A stretch of DNA of 64,000 nucleotides from Maylandia zebra (taxonomy: Eukaryota > Chordata > Actinopteri > Cichliformes > Cichlidae), in assembly GCF_041146795.1 (NCBI RefSeq), contig NC_135185.1, positions 26,471,529 through 26,535,528 of the forward strand. Reading direction: 5' to 3'. A program made the position numbers and the translations under genes. This document shows, piece after piece, positions 22,657 to 33,660 of this stretch (its first letter is position 1; each line of letters starts with the position of its first letter). The notes beneath the pieces were generated by a model. It worked only from the letters and a program-made list of their open reading frames with translations. It made no database searches and had not been told where the DNA came from.

Positions 22657-23528
22657 ATAATAATCAAAGTGTTTTTATTGAGTTTTCAGAAAGCATATCA
22701 TTCATACAGAAAAGCTCGAACTCAAGTCCTACCGCACAGTGTAAGACAAAACTATACCCAGACAGAGGAAGAAAAGAAAAGGGGAAAAAAAAAAAAAAAG
22801 GTGGGGGGGGAGGGAGTTGCTAGTTATGGAGTGGAAGGAAACTCATCTTCAAAATAGGAAATGAAAGGCTGCCAGACCTTAAAGAATTTCTTGGTGTTGC
22901 CCTGTATAGTAAATCTGAGATGTTCTAATTTGAGGTGTGCCATCACCTCCTCCACCCAGCGTTTATGGGATGGCGGTGTTGCCTTTATCCAGTTAAGTAG
23001 AATCAATCTCCTAGCCAGCAATGAGGCGAATGCTATTGCCTTCCTCTGAGAGGCTGTTAGTTGAGTTTCCCTCGGTGCCACACCAAAGATGGCTGTCAGA
23101 GGCATTGGTTCCATATCCTTATTAGAAATGAATGAGAATGTTCTAAAGATGTTAGCCCAAAAGTCTTTCAGCCTGGAACAAGACCAGAACATGTGGCATA
23201 AGTTGGCTGGTACCTGTTTACATCTGGGGCAGGTCGGATCGGCCCCCTGGTACATTCTTGCCAGTTTCTCCCTTGACAAATCCAGTCTGTGCAACACCTT
23301 GAACTGTATCAATCTGTGTCTCACACATATAGAAGCAGAGTGTACTAGATCTACAGCCCCCCCCCAGTCAACCTCTGAAATGTCCAGCCCCAATTCTTCC
23401 TCCCATTTCCGTCTTACATTGTCCAGGGAGGGGGAAGCCACATTCTGAATATGTGTATATAGCGTGGAGATTGTCCCCTTAGCAGTCGGATCTGTGTCCA
23501 TCAACTCGTCTATCCATCCGCTTTGTGG
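22657..23528 (-). mobile_element. 5'-truncated L1/Tx1-like LINE with 16-bp TSD
   Basis: An 872-bp insertion between perfect 16-bp direct repeats GATCAAAGGCCGTGTA at 22641-22656 and 23529-23544, the signature of target-primed reverse transcription. The minus strand is open from the truncation point to TAA at 22824-22826, about 235 codons. It encodes the C-terminal part of ORF2, including a zinc-knuckle-like CPRCKQVPANLCHMFWSCS typical of L1/Tx1 LINEs after the reverse transcriptase. The 3' end finishes in a short ATT-repeat tail, and there is a G/A-rich tract (22785-22812 on the + strand) in its 3' UTR. The unbroken frame and perfect duplications suggest a recent insertion. It lies about 79 bp upstream of the pm20d2 ATG, in the same orientation. 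Confidence 0.88.
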
Positions 23529-23544
23529 GATCAAAGGCCGTGTA

Positions 23545-26500
23545 GCCTACATTTAAAATGAATTTGCTCTTGGCTGGTGGTAGATTGGATCACCCAGAGG
23601 GACGCGCCGTCCGCTGTGGCTTCACATGTCCTAAATAAATGAACGCAAACAGGTTAAGTGCTTGAAACTGCAGTCCCTCAAATGGCCACGTGGTCCCATT
23701 AACTCCTATGTTAAAACGCCCAACTCTACAGCAAGAAAAAGAACATAATAGTCTCTTTTTTTTTTTTTTATCAATTTAAACTTAATTACAGTGTTAGCTA
23801 GTGTCATAGCTATATTGACTGACACATGCTGAAACAGGCAGACAGAGCTTTCACCTGACTCACAAAACCTGACCTCTCGCTGTGTTTGTGATGCTGATGA
23901 CTTTGGAGCATCTATCCTTTAAAATACTTTAACAGACCGTCCAGTCTGCAACACAGTTTTAAAACAAAATTTAAACTACACCAGTGTCATTGTGCAAAAT
24001 TTGCAGTGGGCAGGCCCAGCATGAACAAACTAGAGCTGACCCCACTTAATCCACTTAATCCTGTCCCCAGTGGTGTCCATGATTCTGTTCTTTAAAAAAA
24101 AAAAACACCCAAGGACAACAAGAGTGGTGTTTTACTTCTCCTTTAATAGGAATGTTGTTGGTGGTGATAGTGGCTGGAGGGGAATCCTGTGAATTTTGCC
24201 TAGGGCCCCAAGAGGCTGGAAACACCAATATACAGTTTATGGGTGGACTTTGCTACCAAAACTTGCTAGTGTTAGCACATTACTTGCAATGCCCTCTTGT
24301 GCAATTATGGTTCACTCTGGCTCCAACAAAAAAAGACGTGTGTGAATGTGTGTGTGGATGACTGGATGTGTAAAGCGCTTTGGGGTCCTTAGGGGACTAG
24401 TAAAGCGCTATACAAATACAGGCCATTTATTTTTTTTTATGTCAGCATTAAGACGTTAATGCTGAGGCTTCAAAATGACTCCAAATGTCACAGTGATATA
24501 CTTGGTTTGAAAAGTACTGATGACTACTTTTATGTCATGATGAATTTCTGAATTTGTTCCACTCATCTTCAAAGCACCTTTACAGGTGTAGATATAATAT
24601 AGTGAAAAAATAGTGAACCAGAATTTTAAAAATGCTCTATATAATTGTAATGAGTCTAATATGAGCATAAATTCCCATTTAGTGCCAAGGATGTTCCTCT
24701 TAATAGCTTTTATCAATCAAAATTATCGGTGGAGATCTAAAATTATTCAGAATATTCATATTTTACATGATACAAGTGAACTGTAATTCCACAATGTTAA
24801 AAAATTCTCACAATATAATGTCAATAAACCAAACTGCCTTTTTTGCTTGTAATGGAAATTGCGATTACTCAGCGATACCAATCAGTTACGAGGTCTCAGT
24901 TCGGTTTGAACTGATTAGATGAGAGAAGACACTCCACAGGCTTTTCTACTCACTCTGTTGCCACACTAGAGGGACCCAGAGCGACGTTTGGTAGGAGACT
25001 CCTTTTGCTTCCGCTTAGTGAAAGTAAAAAATAAAATAAATCAATGTTCTGCTCTTCGTGGGTTAACTTGAATAATTTAGTGAACTGAACATTTATCGAA
25101 AAAGCAAACACGGATGAGCCTCAGGGGGTCGATTTATTTGTTTGTTCATTTATTGCCCTGCAGTAATTTAGATGACTGTGCAGCAAGAAAACACTGCTTT
25201 TGTTTGCAGAGGATGAGCTGCGTATCTGCCCCTGAAAACAAGGTCAATTAGTGCCGTATGAATAAAGACGAAGCTCCACAGCTGACACACGCCTAGAGAC
25301 TGCGCGCTACGTCGGTGTGTGTATGGATATGTGTGAGGCAGCGAGTGAATGAGAAGGAGAGCAGGTGTACATATATGTGGTTTCTGTCTGTATTTGAGTT
25401 GGAGGTTAATTGGGGGCAGTTGTCAGTCACAGGAGGAGACATGTTGAACAGCGCTCAGCGAGCTGACACCACGACTGCCTCCTGATGTGACCTGTCTGTC
25501 AGCTTACTTTACGCCCCGCCGGTGATGCTGACACTCTCCATTGTGCATCAGTTAAGTGAGGGACGGACCCATGTGTCAGTCCGCTGTCTTATTTAGGGAT
25601 TTGCCCTACGAGCATGTGTTTGATTTCACATGATTACACATGTGTTTGGCCTCAAATCTTGCCCTGTGCATCCAGGAATTAAACATTTGGTTAAGATTTG
25701 CTTTTGGACTTATACCACCGATGATCCTCATCAGTTCAAACAAAGGAGCGCAGGCTGTAGATGACATAATCTGGCCTCAGATGAACAGAGGATGTATTGC
25801 TTGAATCAAATTTCAAGCATGTTTCAGGTTGAGCTACCAAAACTGAAGCGATGCATGAGTTATGATATATCCATGCAGGCATCGCAACAGCGGGATGCCC
25901 CAAAGGAAGGCTGGCTACAGCTACAATTGAATGGATGTGCTCCTGATGACAGCATGCCTCTGAAACGAGACATGAAATAAACAATACTTGGGTGGGTCTT
26001 TGTTTTTACAGTCCACTGCATGAGTGCGGCACACATTAATATGGCAGTGCCTTCATTAGAAAACTCATATCTGCCAGTATAAAAAGTCATAATAAAGGAA
26101 AAATGTTTCACTTGATAGCACCTTCTTAGATTATTTCAGGTTCATGAAGTTCCTACAGTGAAGGTGCTTCATATTTTAATGGGATCCTACTGATGAGCAA
26201 TAAACTTGCGACTAAAAAGGTCAGAAATTCTGTTGCTCCCTGTGTTTGCCCGTCATTTTAAATCCATGGTCTCTTCAGACTGGAATAAATGTGCACTCTC
26301 CCCAGATTGATCTGAACATTGATAAACACAAATCAATATCCGAGTGAGCTCTGGCCTGGCTCTGTTTGATACAAAGTAGCATTTTCTTCAAAATGTCTCA
26401 TTTTTAGATGCTAGTATTTTAACTAATGAACTAACAGCAGACCAAAATATGTAAAGTTAATCAATAGATCATTATTTACATTACATATTAACAAAAAAAA
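23545..26500. other. Intergenic, includes a SINE tail
   Basis: Start of the roughly 20-kb interval between pm20d2 and cnr1. Apart from the partial SINE at 24335-24431, no gene, RNA or repeat was recognised. Short open frames here look like chance. Confidence 0.5.
24335..24431 (+). repeat. SINE tail fragment (copy 3)
   Basis: Only the 3' part of the SINE family seen at 5637 is present: GTGTGTGGATGACTGGATGT, AAAGCGCTTTGGGGTCCTTA and GCTATACAAATACAGGCCAT. The tRNA-like head is missing. Confidence 0.75.
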
Positions 26501-26529
26501 GATACCCGGTTTTGCCAACAGTAAATCAG

Positions 26530-27060
26530 TACCATGTCTAAAACAAAACCTCAGCAGCTTGTCTTCTTTGTGCTTTTAGCAGACATCATTACCTCACCCA
26601 TGTGCAAGTTTCTTTCCACTGGCGTCCTGAACTTTTTAGAATTGAAGATTTTAATCTCTTTTAAAGCTCGCCTGGGTCTGGCCCTAAGCTACATAACAGA
26701 ACTATTGTCCCCATGTGAGTCTGCTCGCAGCCTTTAAAGTGGGGCCCTTTTGGCTGTTTCAAAGTTGAGATTTAAATAGAAAGGTGACCGTGCTTTTGCC
26801 ACCAGGGCCCCTCAGCTTTGAAATGACCCGCCTGAGTAGTTCGGGCTTGCAGAGTCAGTGACATCCTCTAAATCACTTTTAAAAAGCTAACTCCTGTAGA
26901 CTTGCTTTTGAATGTATTATGAGGCTTTTACCTTCTGGTTACCATCCCTTTGTTGCCCTGCTAGCTGCCCGCCCCAATCTTTGACTGATTTTATTTGTAT
27001 TCCTTTTGCTTTTTATGTATCTGCATATTTGTGTCACTTTAATGTCTTTAACGTTTTTTT
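26530..27060 (+). repeat. Possible L2-like LINE 3' relic
   Basis: The layout resembles the relic at 18212: CATGTGAGTCTGCTCGCAGC, then GGGCCCCTCAGCTTTGAAATGACC and a run of short T-rich segments. The segment is heavily mutated and the assignment rests on weak resemblance. Confidence 0.3.
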
Positions 27061-29389
27061 AGTTTTAAAATGACTTTTCTGTTTCAAAACCTATTTACTG
27101 TGGCATTTTGAATATTTTTAAAACTGACGTTATTTTCTCTTTTTTTAAAAATTGACATATAAACCCATTAACTTCATTTTGTCCCTCCAGTTTTCCAAGC
27201 ACAAATCCTCACAAGCTGTTGATGCGTCTGATTATAAACATGAGGTTCCATCTGACTGAAGGAAACTGACAATATGTCAGTCGTGCTCGCTCTGCCCTGT
27301 CAGCATCACTTTCTAAACAAAATGAGCCCTTTGAGGGGTCCCTTGGAAATCCAGCCTGCAGCACTTTACTCACCACAGCAAGACACTCGGTAGTTACAAA
27401 ATATCCCAGAGGGCCTCAGAAATGCGTGTGTGGGTGCAACTCGACAGTTCTGTTTCCGTCATTAATGTCACATCAGCGCACACAATGTGCCTGTGCGTGC
27501 TTCAAACTGGAATACATTAGCACCTCGGCTTGTCGAGTCGTCCTGGATCTTCAGAAGGTGGAGTGGGGGTGGGATTACACTGTGCGAACATTTGTTCGTG
27601 TTTTTGTTATGATGCTTGATAGTTTACGACTGAGCGACAACTTCATCCTGGTCTCCAAGGCATGCAAAGCAACAAAAACAATTAACTATGACTATTTTTC
27701 ACTCCGTTTTGGATCCATGCGTGTAAATTCTATTAAACAGCGACTTCTTCAAAGGCGTAATCCACATTTTCATATAAATGAATGTTTGCTCTGTTATTCT
27801 GGATCACTGATTGAAATTACACAGTTATTTACCGTCTCAGCTCATTTCTAGTCGATAAACGCTTTAACATATAACGCGCTGGGAAAACTAATCAGTAGAG
27901 TTCCACATTTCTGTCATCTCAAATTTCAGCAGACAAATAATTTGTTTGTAGGCAACAGACTAATTATTATAAGCAGTTTTTGATGTGCAAATCTTCAGAA
28001 AGACTGGAAAATTTATCTACCTGGAGCAGTGTATATATATTGCAAACAACTGCAAGCAAAGGAAAGCTACACTGCTATGTGAGCAAGTCTTTTATCTGTT
28101 GCTTGTCTTTGTCTTGGGGTGCAGTTTTATTTTGTAGTCTGCTTTTCCCCAGAAGTCCACGCAGCTGCCCTCGCTGCTTCAGAGGCAACCCCACAGTAGC
28201 GGTGCCCTTTCTTTGTTTGACAGCGCTGAAAAGGCTGCTGTCTGCTCCAATAACGTCACCCATTGTGAGCAGAGTGTTGAACAGTGGGAGTACAAGTAGT
28301 CCCTCAAACCACTGAGGAGCCACAATCACCAAGGTGAGTGACAAGTGGAGCTCAAGTGCAAAATCTTACTCAGTTGTTGTGCTGGGGGATCTTTTCTAGC
28401 AACAGCAAATAATCTTGTGTGTGATCGTAGAAATGCTTTGGAACAGTAATGAACCAGTTCTTTAATTCTCATATTTAATCTGATTGTTTAATAAACAGGG
28501 TTTCTTCAGTGAATACAAAAAACTGTATAAAATAGACCACGTCGCAGAGTTTCATGCAGCCCATGTCTATTACATTTGAAAGACTGATACTCTCCTCGGT
28601 ACACAGCAAGCTTAATTTGCAGTCCTCCTAATTCAGTAAGTAAGCTCCTGAGGGGCAGGATTAATTTCAGTTTTCTGCTCCAAGGAGGGAACAAACACCT
28701 CTTCCCCTTTAGAGGAGCCTTCGCTGCTTAAATAAAATATAGACCACAGACATGCTAAGGAAGTCTAAATGTCTGCGGGGACAACAGAGAGATCAAGCTG
28801 GGATCAGTTTTCCTCTGTTATAATAAAAGGAGAAAAAACCCCGCCTGAGATAACACAAAAGAAATGCCAGCCTCCTGAACATTTCAAGGAGGCTGGAGGG
28901 AAACTGCTGCATCAGACTGGATCTGCCTATAGTTAGGTTTGACAGTCTTTGTGAAGCAAAACAGAAGCAGAGCTGCTGTTGACGAGATACAGGCAAATGA
29001 AGAAAAGACAATGGGCTGCTTTTCACTAGACAAACAAGACTAAACACTTTGATCAGCCCCTCTTTTTTCCTTATCAAACACATCAGTCGATGTTGCATAC
29101 CAAATAATCAGCATTACTAGTAAAATAAAGATTTTTAGCTTTTGAATAGACTTAAATAGAATACTCTAATCTAAAATAATGTTGCAGTAATTGCGTGCAT
29201 TTGCAGTTGTGACAGAGTAACAGATAGTGATGTATCACCTCCTCCACTTCTGGCTCGTTGCTTTAACACTCACAAGCTACAACTAATTAGATTTACTCAA
29301 GTTCAGTATGAAAAACCTGCTTCTGGATGTCTTCAGCATACATTAGCCACACTATAACAAACCCGCATGTAGGTCCAGCATTGCTACAA
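27061..29389. other. Intergenic, with one unexplained splice-bounded GC-richer segment
   Basis: No gene was recognised. The segment 28152-28333 is richer in GC than its surroundings and is bounded by good acceptor and donor signals on the + strand (see findings). The longest open frame (27426-27851, 141 codons) has no recognisable domain. Confidence 0.4.
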
Positions 29390-29459
29390 TGTTGATATTT
29401 GATTGGTAGGTACAACTATTGCGTTTAGCATTCTAGTTATGCTGACACTCACTGAGTTG

Positions 29460-29975
29460 TTGATGAGAGATTTCACTGGTGGCACAAAAGAGATGATCGC
29501 TGAGTCATCTGGGGACCGTGCATGTCTTCATCGATACCTGGATAGAAAATTGCACAGTGGACAGACCTCCACATTACTGAAGCAGCATGTGAACATCTTA
29601 AAAGGGAACAAAAGAAAAAGCAGCAAAAATCCAAAGTAGAGCTTCAAATGTCCTTCAAGAAGCCTGGAGAACTATTCCTGAAGACTATAAGAAATCCCAA
29701 CAAAGCTTGCCTAAGAGAGTTCAGGCTGTATTGAAGAATAAAGATGGTCATATGAAATACTGGCTTTCAAACTCTTTAGAATTGTATAAACTTTGTGCCT
29801 TATATACTGTATTTCAATTTATACACAGCACATAAATTAGTGAAAAAGCAGCCAATGTCCCAAGAAAAAGTTTGCTCATGACTATTTTTTTTAAATAATT
29901 ACTTAATTAAGCCTGGCTCCTTAGAAGTAAAATATTAAAATGGAAGCTGACTGAAGACTTTTGCAGTACTGTTAC
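29460..29975 (+). mobile_element. Right half of a Tc1/mariner element
   Basis: The + strand encodes, with breaks, a Tc1-type transposase C-terminus (EHLKREQKKKQQ near 29585-29622, then VLQEAWRTIPEDYKKSQQSL at 29650-29709). It ends in AAGACTTTTGCAGTACTGT at 29956-29974, an inverted-repeat end related to that of the element at 8640. The left half was not recognised. Confidence 0.65.
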
Positions 29976-32301
29976 AGTCTACGGTGCCCAACAAAGTTAT
30001 TGTTATTCTAAAGAAAAGCCTCCATTCAGTGTCCTTGCTGCATTAATTTCCCTATTAGAAAATAATGCACATCCTTCTTGGATACATTTGAGTGCACTCT
30101 CTCTCTCTTTCCCCGTCTTTCCATCGCTTCACATACTTGAACCAGCCGACACGTCGGGGAGAAAGCTCGCGTGTTAATTGGGAGCTCTCCCACGGGAACT
30201 TGTAGGCGTCTTTCTTGTCTTCAGTGTTTATGAACTAATGTGATTGCCACGGTTCTCCCAGATTCATAGCTACTCGCGATTAATGAAGATGCTTAATATT
30301 CCTTTCAGAGGCGTGTGATCTGTTGTGCATAAATAACACTTAAGACTTCAAAAAAGAAACCCCAGCTGACACAGCTGGATTTATTGTACTATAAAAGATA
30401 CGGTGGTATGTTTTTTTGTAATTGTTGCTGTGTTGCGGGACATGAAACCGCCTTTGTAATAAATTCCTCTGACACTTGCAGAGTGTTAATGATGTCAGGA
30501 AATCCTCAGGGATAATTTATGAGGCTAGCTAGCCTAGCCTAACACTTTGAGACATGCTGGCTAGCTGATAGCCCTCTTTGTCTCTCTAAGTCTGGTAAAT
30601 TAAGCAGAGAGGCAGTCTCTTCATGTAGCTCTTGACAAGAAAGCCAATCTGGGTATTTCCCAAAATGTCAAACTACAGCTCCAAATTAGCTCATCACGGT
30701 GATCGTCTTAATAATGACAATGTAAAGGTCGGGATTGATGAGAATGAACCCATTGTAGCAGCAGACTTTCATCTAATGCTAATAAAGGCTGAAAAATTTG
30801 GCACATTTCACCCAGCAAAGGTTTTAGCTGAACTCATAACACAGTGTAACCTTCCCTGCTTCTACAGTGTTGCCTACAGGCTTCTTATTTTGAAAGTGAA
30901 ATATGAAATCTCTGCATGCATAAATAACATAGCTGAAGTGAGTTAATGAGAGATATTATCATGTTTGGGGGAGATTATACACACCCTAGTGTGTCATGGT
31001 TTTTCAGCTGAGAAATTAATTGAATAATTATTTCTGGGAGCTTGTTATTCAGACTATTTAGATGATATGAGTCAAACATGTTTATTAGACTGATGGATGT
31101 CAGCTTAAATGCCTGCCGGAAGAATACAAAAGGTTAACAAAATATAATGATTTAAAATCCTGTAGCTACTGGGACAGCATGATTGTGTAAGTATAGGTTG
31201 TTAGATATGTTTAATTCAGTCAATTAATAAGAGATAAATAATAAAGAGGAATCAAATAACTAAATAACTACAAGTTTACAGTTTCCCAGAGGCTCACTCA
31301 ATCATTTGAGTCTAAAGAGCCAGACAATCATCCTACAGGATGTGAAGAGATGATTATACACCACAGGACGTTGTTTACAGCCTTATTCAAATGGGAAGCA
31401 GCAGTTGTGGAGCCAATTGTAAAACATGTTTCCTGCCTTTTGGGTAATCATTGATTAGCCCTCTGGAAAAAAAAAAAGCTAAATAATAGCTCGGTGCAAA
31501 GAGAAGAAGTGGAAGAAACGCCAGTATACAAAATGGGCCAAAATGTTTCTGCTTTGTTTCTGTTTTTCACCAACAGATGTGTGGCCATCTCTTTTTCACA
31601 AAACAGTATTTAAATTTTACCTCCTTTCCATCTGCATTTATAGCTACTTTGTTGTTATTACAGTGAGTATTTTTACTCTGGTAAGGATGAAAGTGTGTAA
31701 CATTGGCAATAAATAAATATACACCTTTTTATATGATGCATGTGTTTGCGTGTGTGTGTGTGTAAAAAATTGGTATATAAACCATCATCATTTTTTGTTT
31801 AAAAATAATCGTTTTCTATTTGCAATCGAAGTGCATTTCATTCTATGTATTGCAAAGATGCACTGTTACATTTGGTAGTGTTTTCAACAGCTCATGTTCA
31901 CATGAATCATGTTTGAGTCATGTGAATTAGACAACATGATTCATGTGAATTTGACATCATGTGAACATGATGTGTAGCGTTCAAAGAAAATCAAACAAGA
32001 TATTTGACTAATTTCTCAAACTTACATGTCAGATTTCTCCTTAAACAAAGGTGGTTTGCTGTTGCTTGCATCTCTAAACATTTTTGGTTAGGCTTACATT
32101 TCCCACAAGAATTGTATGCACATTGTCAAATCCATTATGTTATCAACAACATTAAAATGTAATCTAGACAGTATTGAGTTTCCTTCCAAATGGTTGTCTA
32201 ATGCAGACAGGTTGCATACAGATCAACAGGCCACTTGCTGAAAAAATGTACTGAATTTATTCAGTGGTTATCCAAGGCTGGCTTCAAAATAAAACCAGTC
32301 A
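29976..32301. other. Intergenic, AT-rich; one inverted-repeat cluster
   Basis: No gene or named repeat was recognised. A cluster of nested inverted repeats lies at 31892-31970 and is listed separately. Confidence 0.5.
31892..31970. repeat. Nested inverted repeats
   Basis: A perfect 17-bp inverted pair, TTCACATGAATCATGTT (31897-31913) and AACATGATTCATGTGAA (31933-31949), partly overlaps a second perfect 14-bp pair, TCATGTTCACATGA (31892-31905) and TCATGTGAACATGA (31957-31970). The stretch is rich in CATG. It could fold as a cruciform or be the remains of a palindromic element. Confidence 0.8.
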
Positions 32302-32309
32302 CTATAGGC

Positions 32310-32583
32310 CAGCGGCCCCCAGCCCCCGGGCCACGGACTGTGAGTCGTTTGAGTTGAGACTTGGGTGTGAAATTTGTGGTTTTCAGGTTTTTTATTGGGG
32401 TTTTTTTAATCGTTTTTATCATTAACTCAGTTTCCCCTTGTCTTTTCCCGTTTGTTATGAATACATCTTCTTTTTTTTTGTGCCAGTACTGTTTTCCTTT
32501 TGTTGTAATTATCAAAGGTAGGTCTGTGAAAATATTGTCGGACATAAAGCGGTCCATGTTGCAAAAAAGGTTGGGGACCGCTC
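32310..32583. mobile_element. hAT-type MITE
   Basis: A 274-bp non-coding element with ends CAGCGGCCCCCAGCC and GGTTGGGGACCGCTC, the CAGTGGTCCCCAACC-type termini of hAT MITEs. Flanks are CTATAGGC (32302-32309) and CTATAGGA (32584-32591), an 8-bp duplication with one mismatch. Confidence 0.8.
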
Positions 32584-32969
32584 CTATAGGAGCTCATGTT
32601 AAAAAGCCTCAGCTTTAAATCAGAGATAAACCTTATACTCATCCTGTATCTGCATCCACAACCTAGTAATCTCCCCCTAAGCAGTTGGGTCTTAAATTTT
32701 CTAGTACATGTTGTTGTAGGTTTGGGTTTTTGCTAGTGAATGTTAAAATATAGATGTGCATTGCTAAATGAGCTAGCTCGCTAGGACTAGCATTAGCTGA
32801 CTACTCCCCCAGGTCCTCGGCAAATATAGTTGAGGCTTCAAAATGTAACTTTGAGTCATAATTTTGGTTATAAAACTTCTATTCTAGTGCAGTCATCAGG
32901 GAAAATGTTTCCATTTTTACCACAAAGGACATACCACATACACACTTTATTTGGTATATCCTTTCCAGC

Positions 32970-33235
32970 TGCTTGTTAATGCAAAAAAAAAATCTAATCA
33001 GCCAGGTACATGGCAGAAACTCAATCAGAATGAGGAAGAAAGCTGATTTAAATGGTATGGGTCTGAGTATTTCAGAAGCTGTTGATCGCGACCAAGATAT
33101 GCAGAAGAGCATCTCTGAATGCCTAGTACTAAGAACCTTGAAAACAGATTGGCCACAGCAGCAGAAGACCACACAGAGTGCCACTCATCCTAAAAACAGG
33201 AACATGAGCACGTTGATGAATCTGTGAAGAATTCA
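32970..33235 (+). mobile_element. Internally deleted Tc1/mariner relic
   Basis: It matches remembered fish Tc1-like sequence in separate pieces: TAATCAGCCAGGTACATGGC, GGTCTGAGTATTTCAGAAGC, ATATGCAGAAGAGCATCTCT, CAGCAGCAGAAGACCACACA. The order is kept but long parts are missing between them. No intact frame remains. Confidence 0.6.
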
Positions 33236-33379
33236 GGCATTCTTAACAAAGTGAATGGTAAGTGTAGAATAAGAAGATTCCCATTTATCAAACACCTTCC
33301 ACTGAATCAACATTTCTTTTTTAATTATTACATGTGCTATTTGCTTTACATTAACCTCAACCTCACAAAGGAGGAGAGT

Positions 33380-33610
33380 AATTCTTTTGATCTTAATGAT
33401 GCAGTGATAAGCACCGTTGCCTCACATCTTCTCCCTCGCCCTGCATGTGTTTCCTCCGGGTGGTGTAGTTTCCTCCCACAGTGCAAAGACATGCTTGTTA
33501 GGTTAATTGGTGATTCAAAATAGGCTGTAGGTGTCACTGTGAGAGTGTGTGACTGTCTGTCTCTCTGTGTTAGCCCTGTGATGGACATGCAACCTGTCCA
33601 GAGTGCACCC
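33380..33610 (+). repeat. Common teleost interspersed repeat, + orientation
   Basis: Shows the landmark order TAGTTTCCTCCCACAGTGCA, ACATGCTTGTTAGGTTAATT, GTGTTAGCCCTGTGATGGAC and GCAACCTGTCCAGAGTGCAC of an abundant fish repeat. The same family lies inverted at 48255-48535. Confidence 0.65.
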
Positions 33611-33660
33611 TGTATTTATGTCAGCTGCCAAGTTAGATAAGCAGTTAAAAAAATGAATGG

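Noticed and set aside
22236-22823. Plus-strand open frame of 195 codons
   Set aside because: It runs antisense to pm20d2 exon 1 and across the LINE target duplication into the LINE 3' UTR.
27426-27851. Open frame of 141 codons in the gene desert
   Set aside because: No domain, no similarity I recognise, no splice context; length fits chance in this composition.
29403-29639. Open frame of 78 codons
   Set aside because: Part of a broken Tc1/mariner relic read in a wrong frame.
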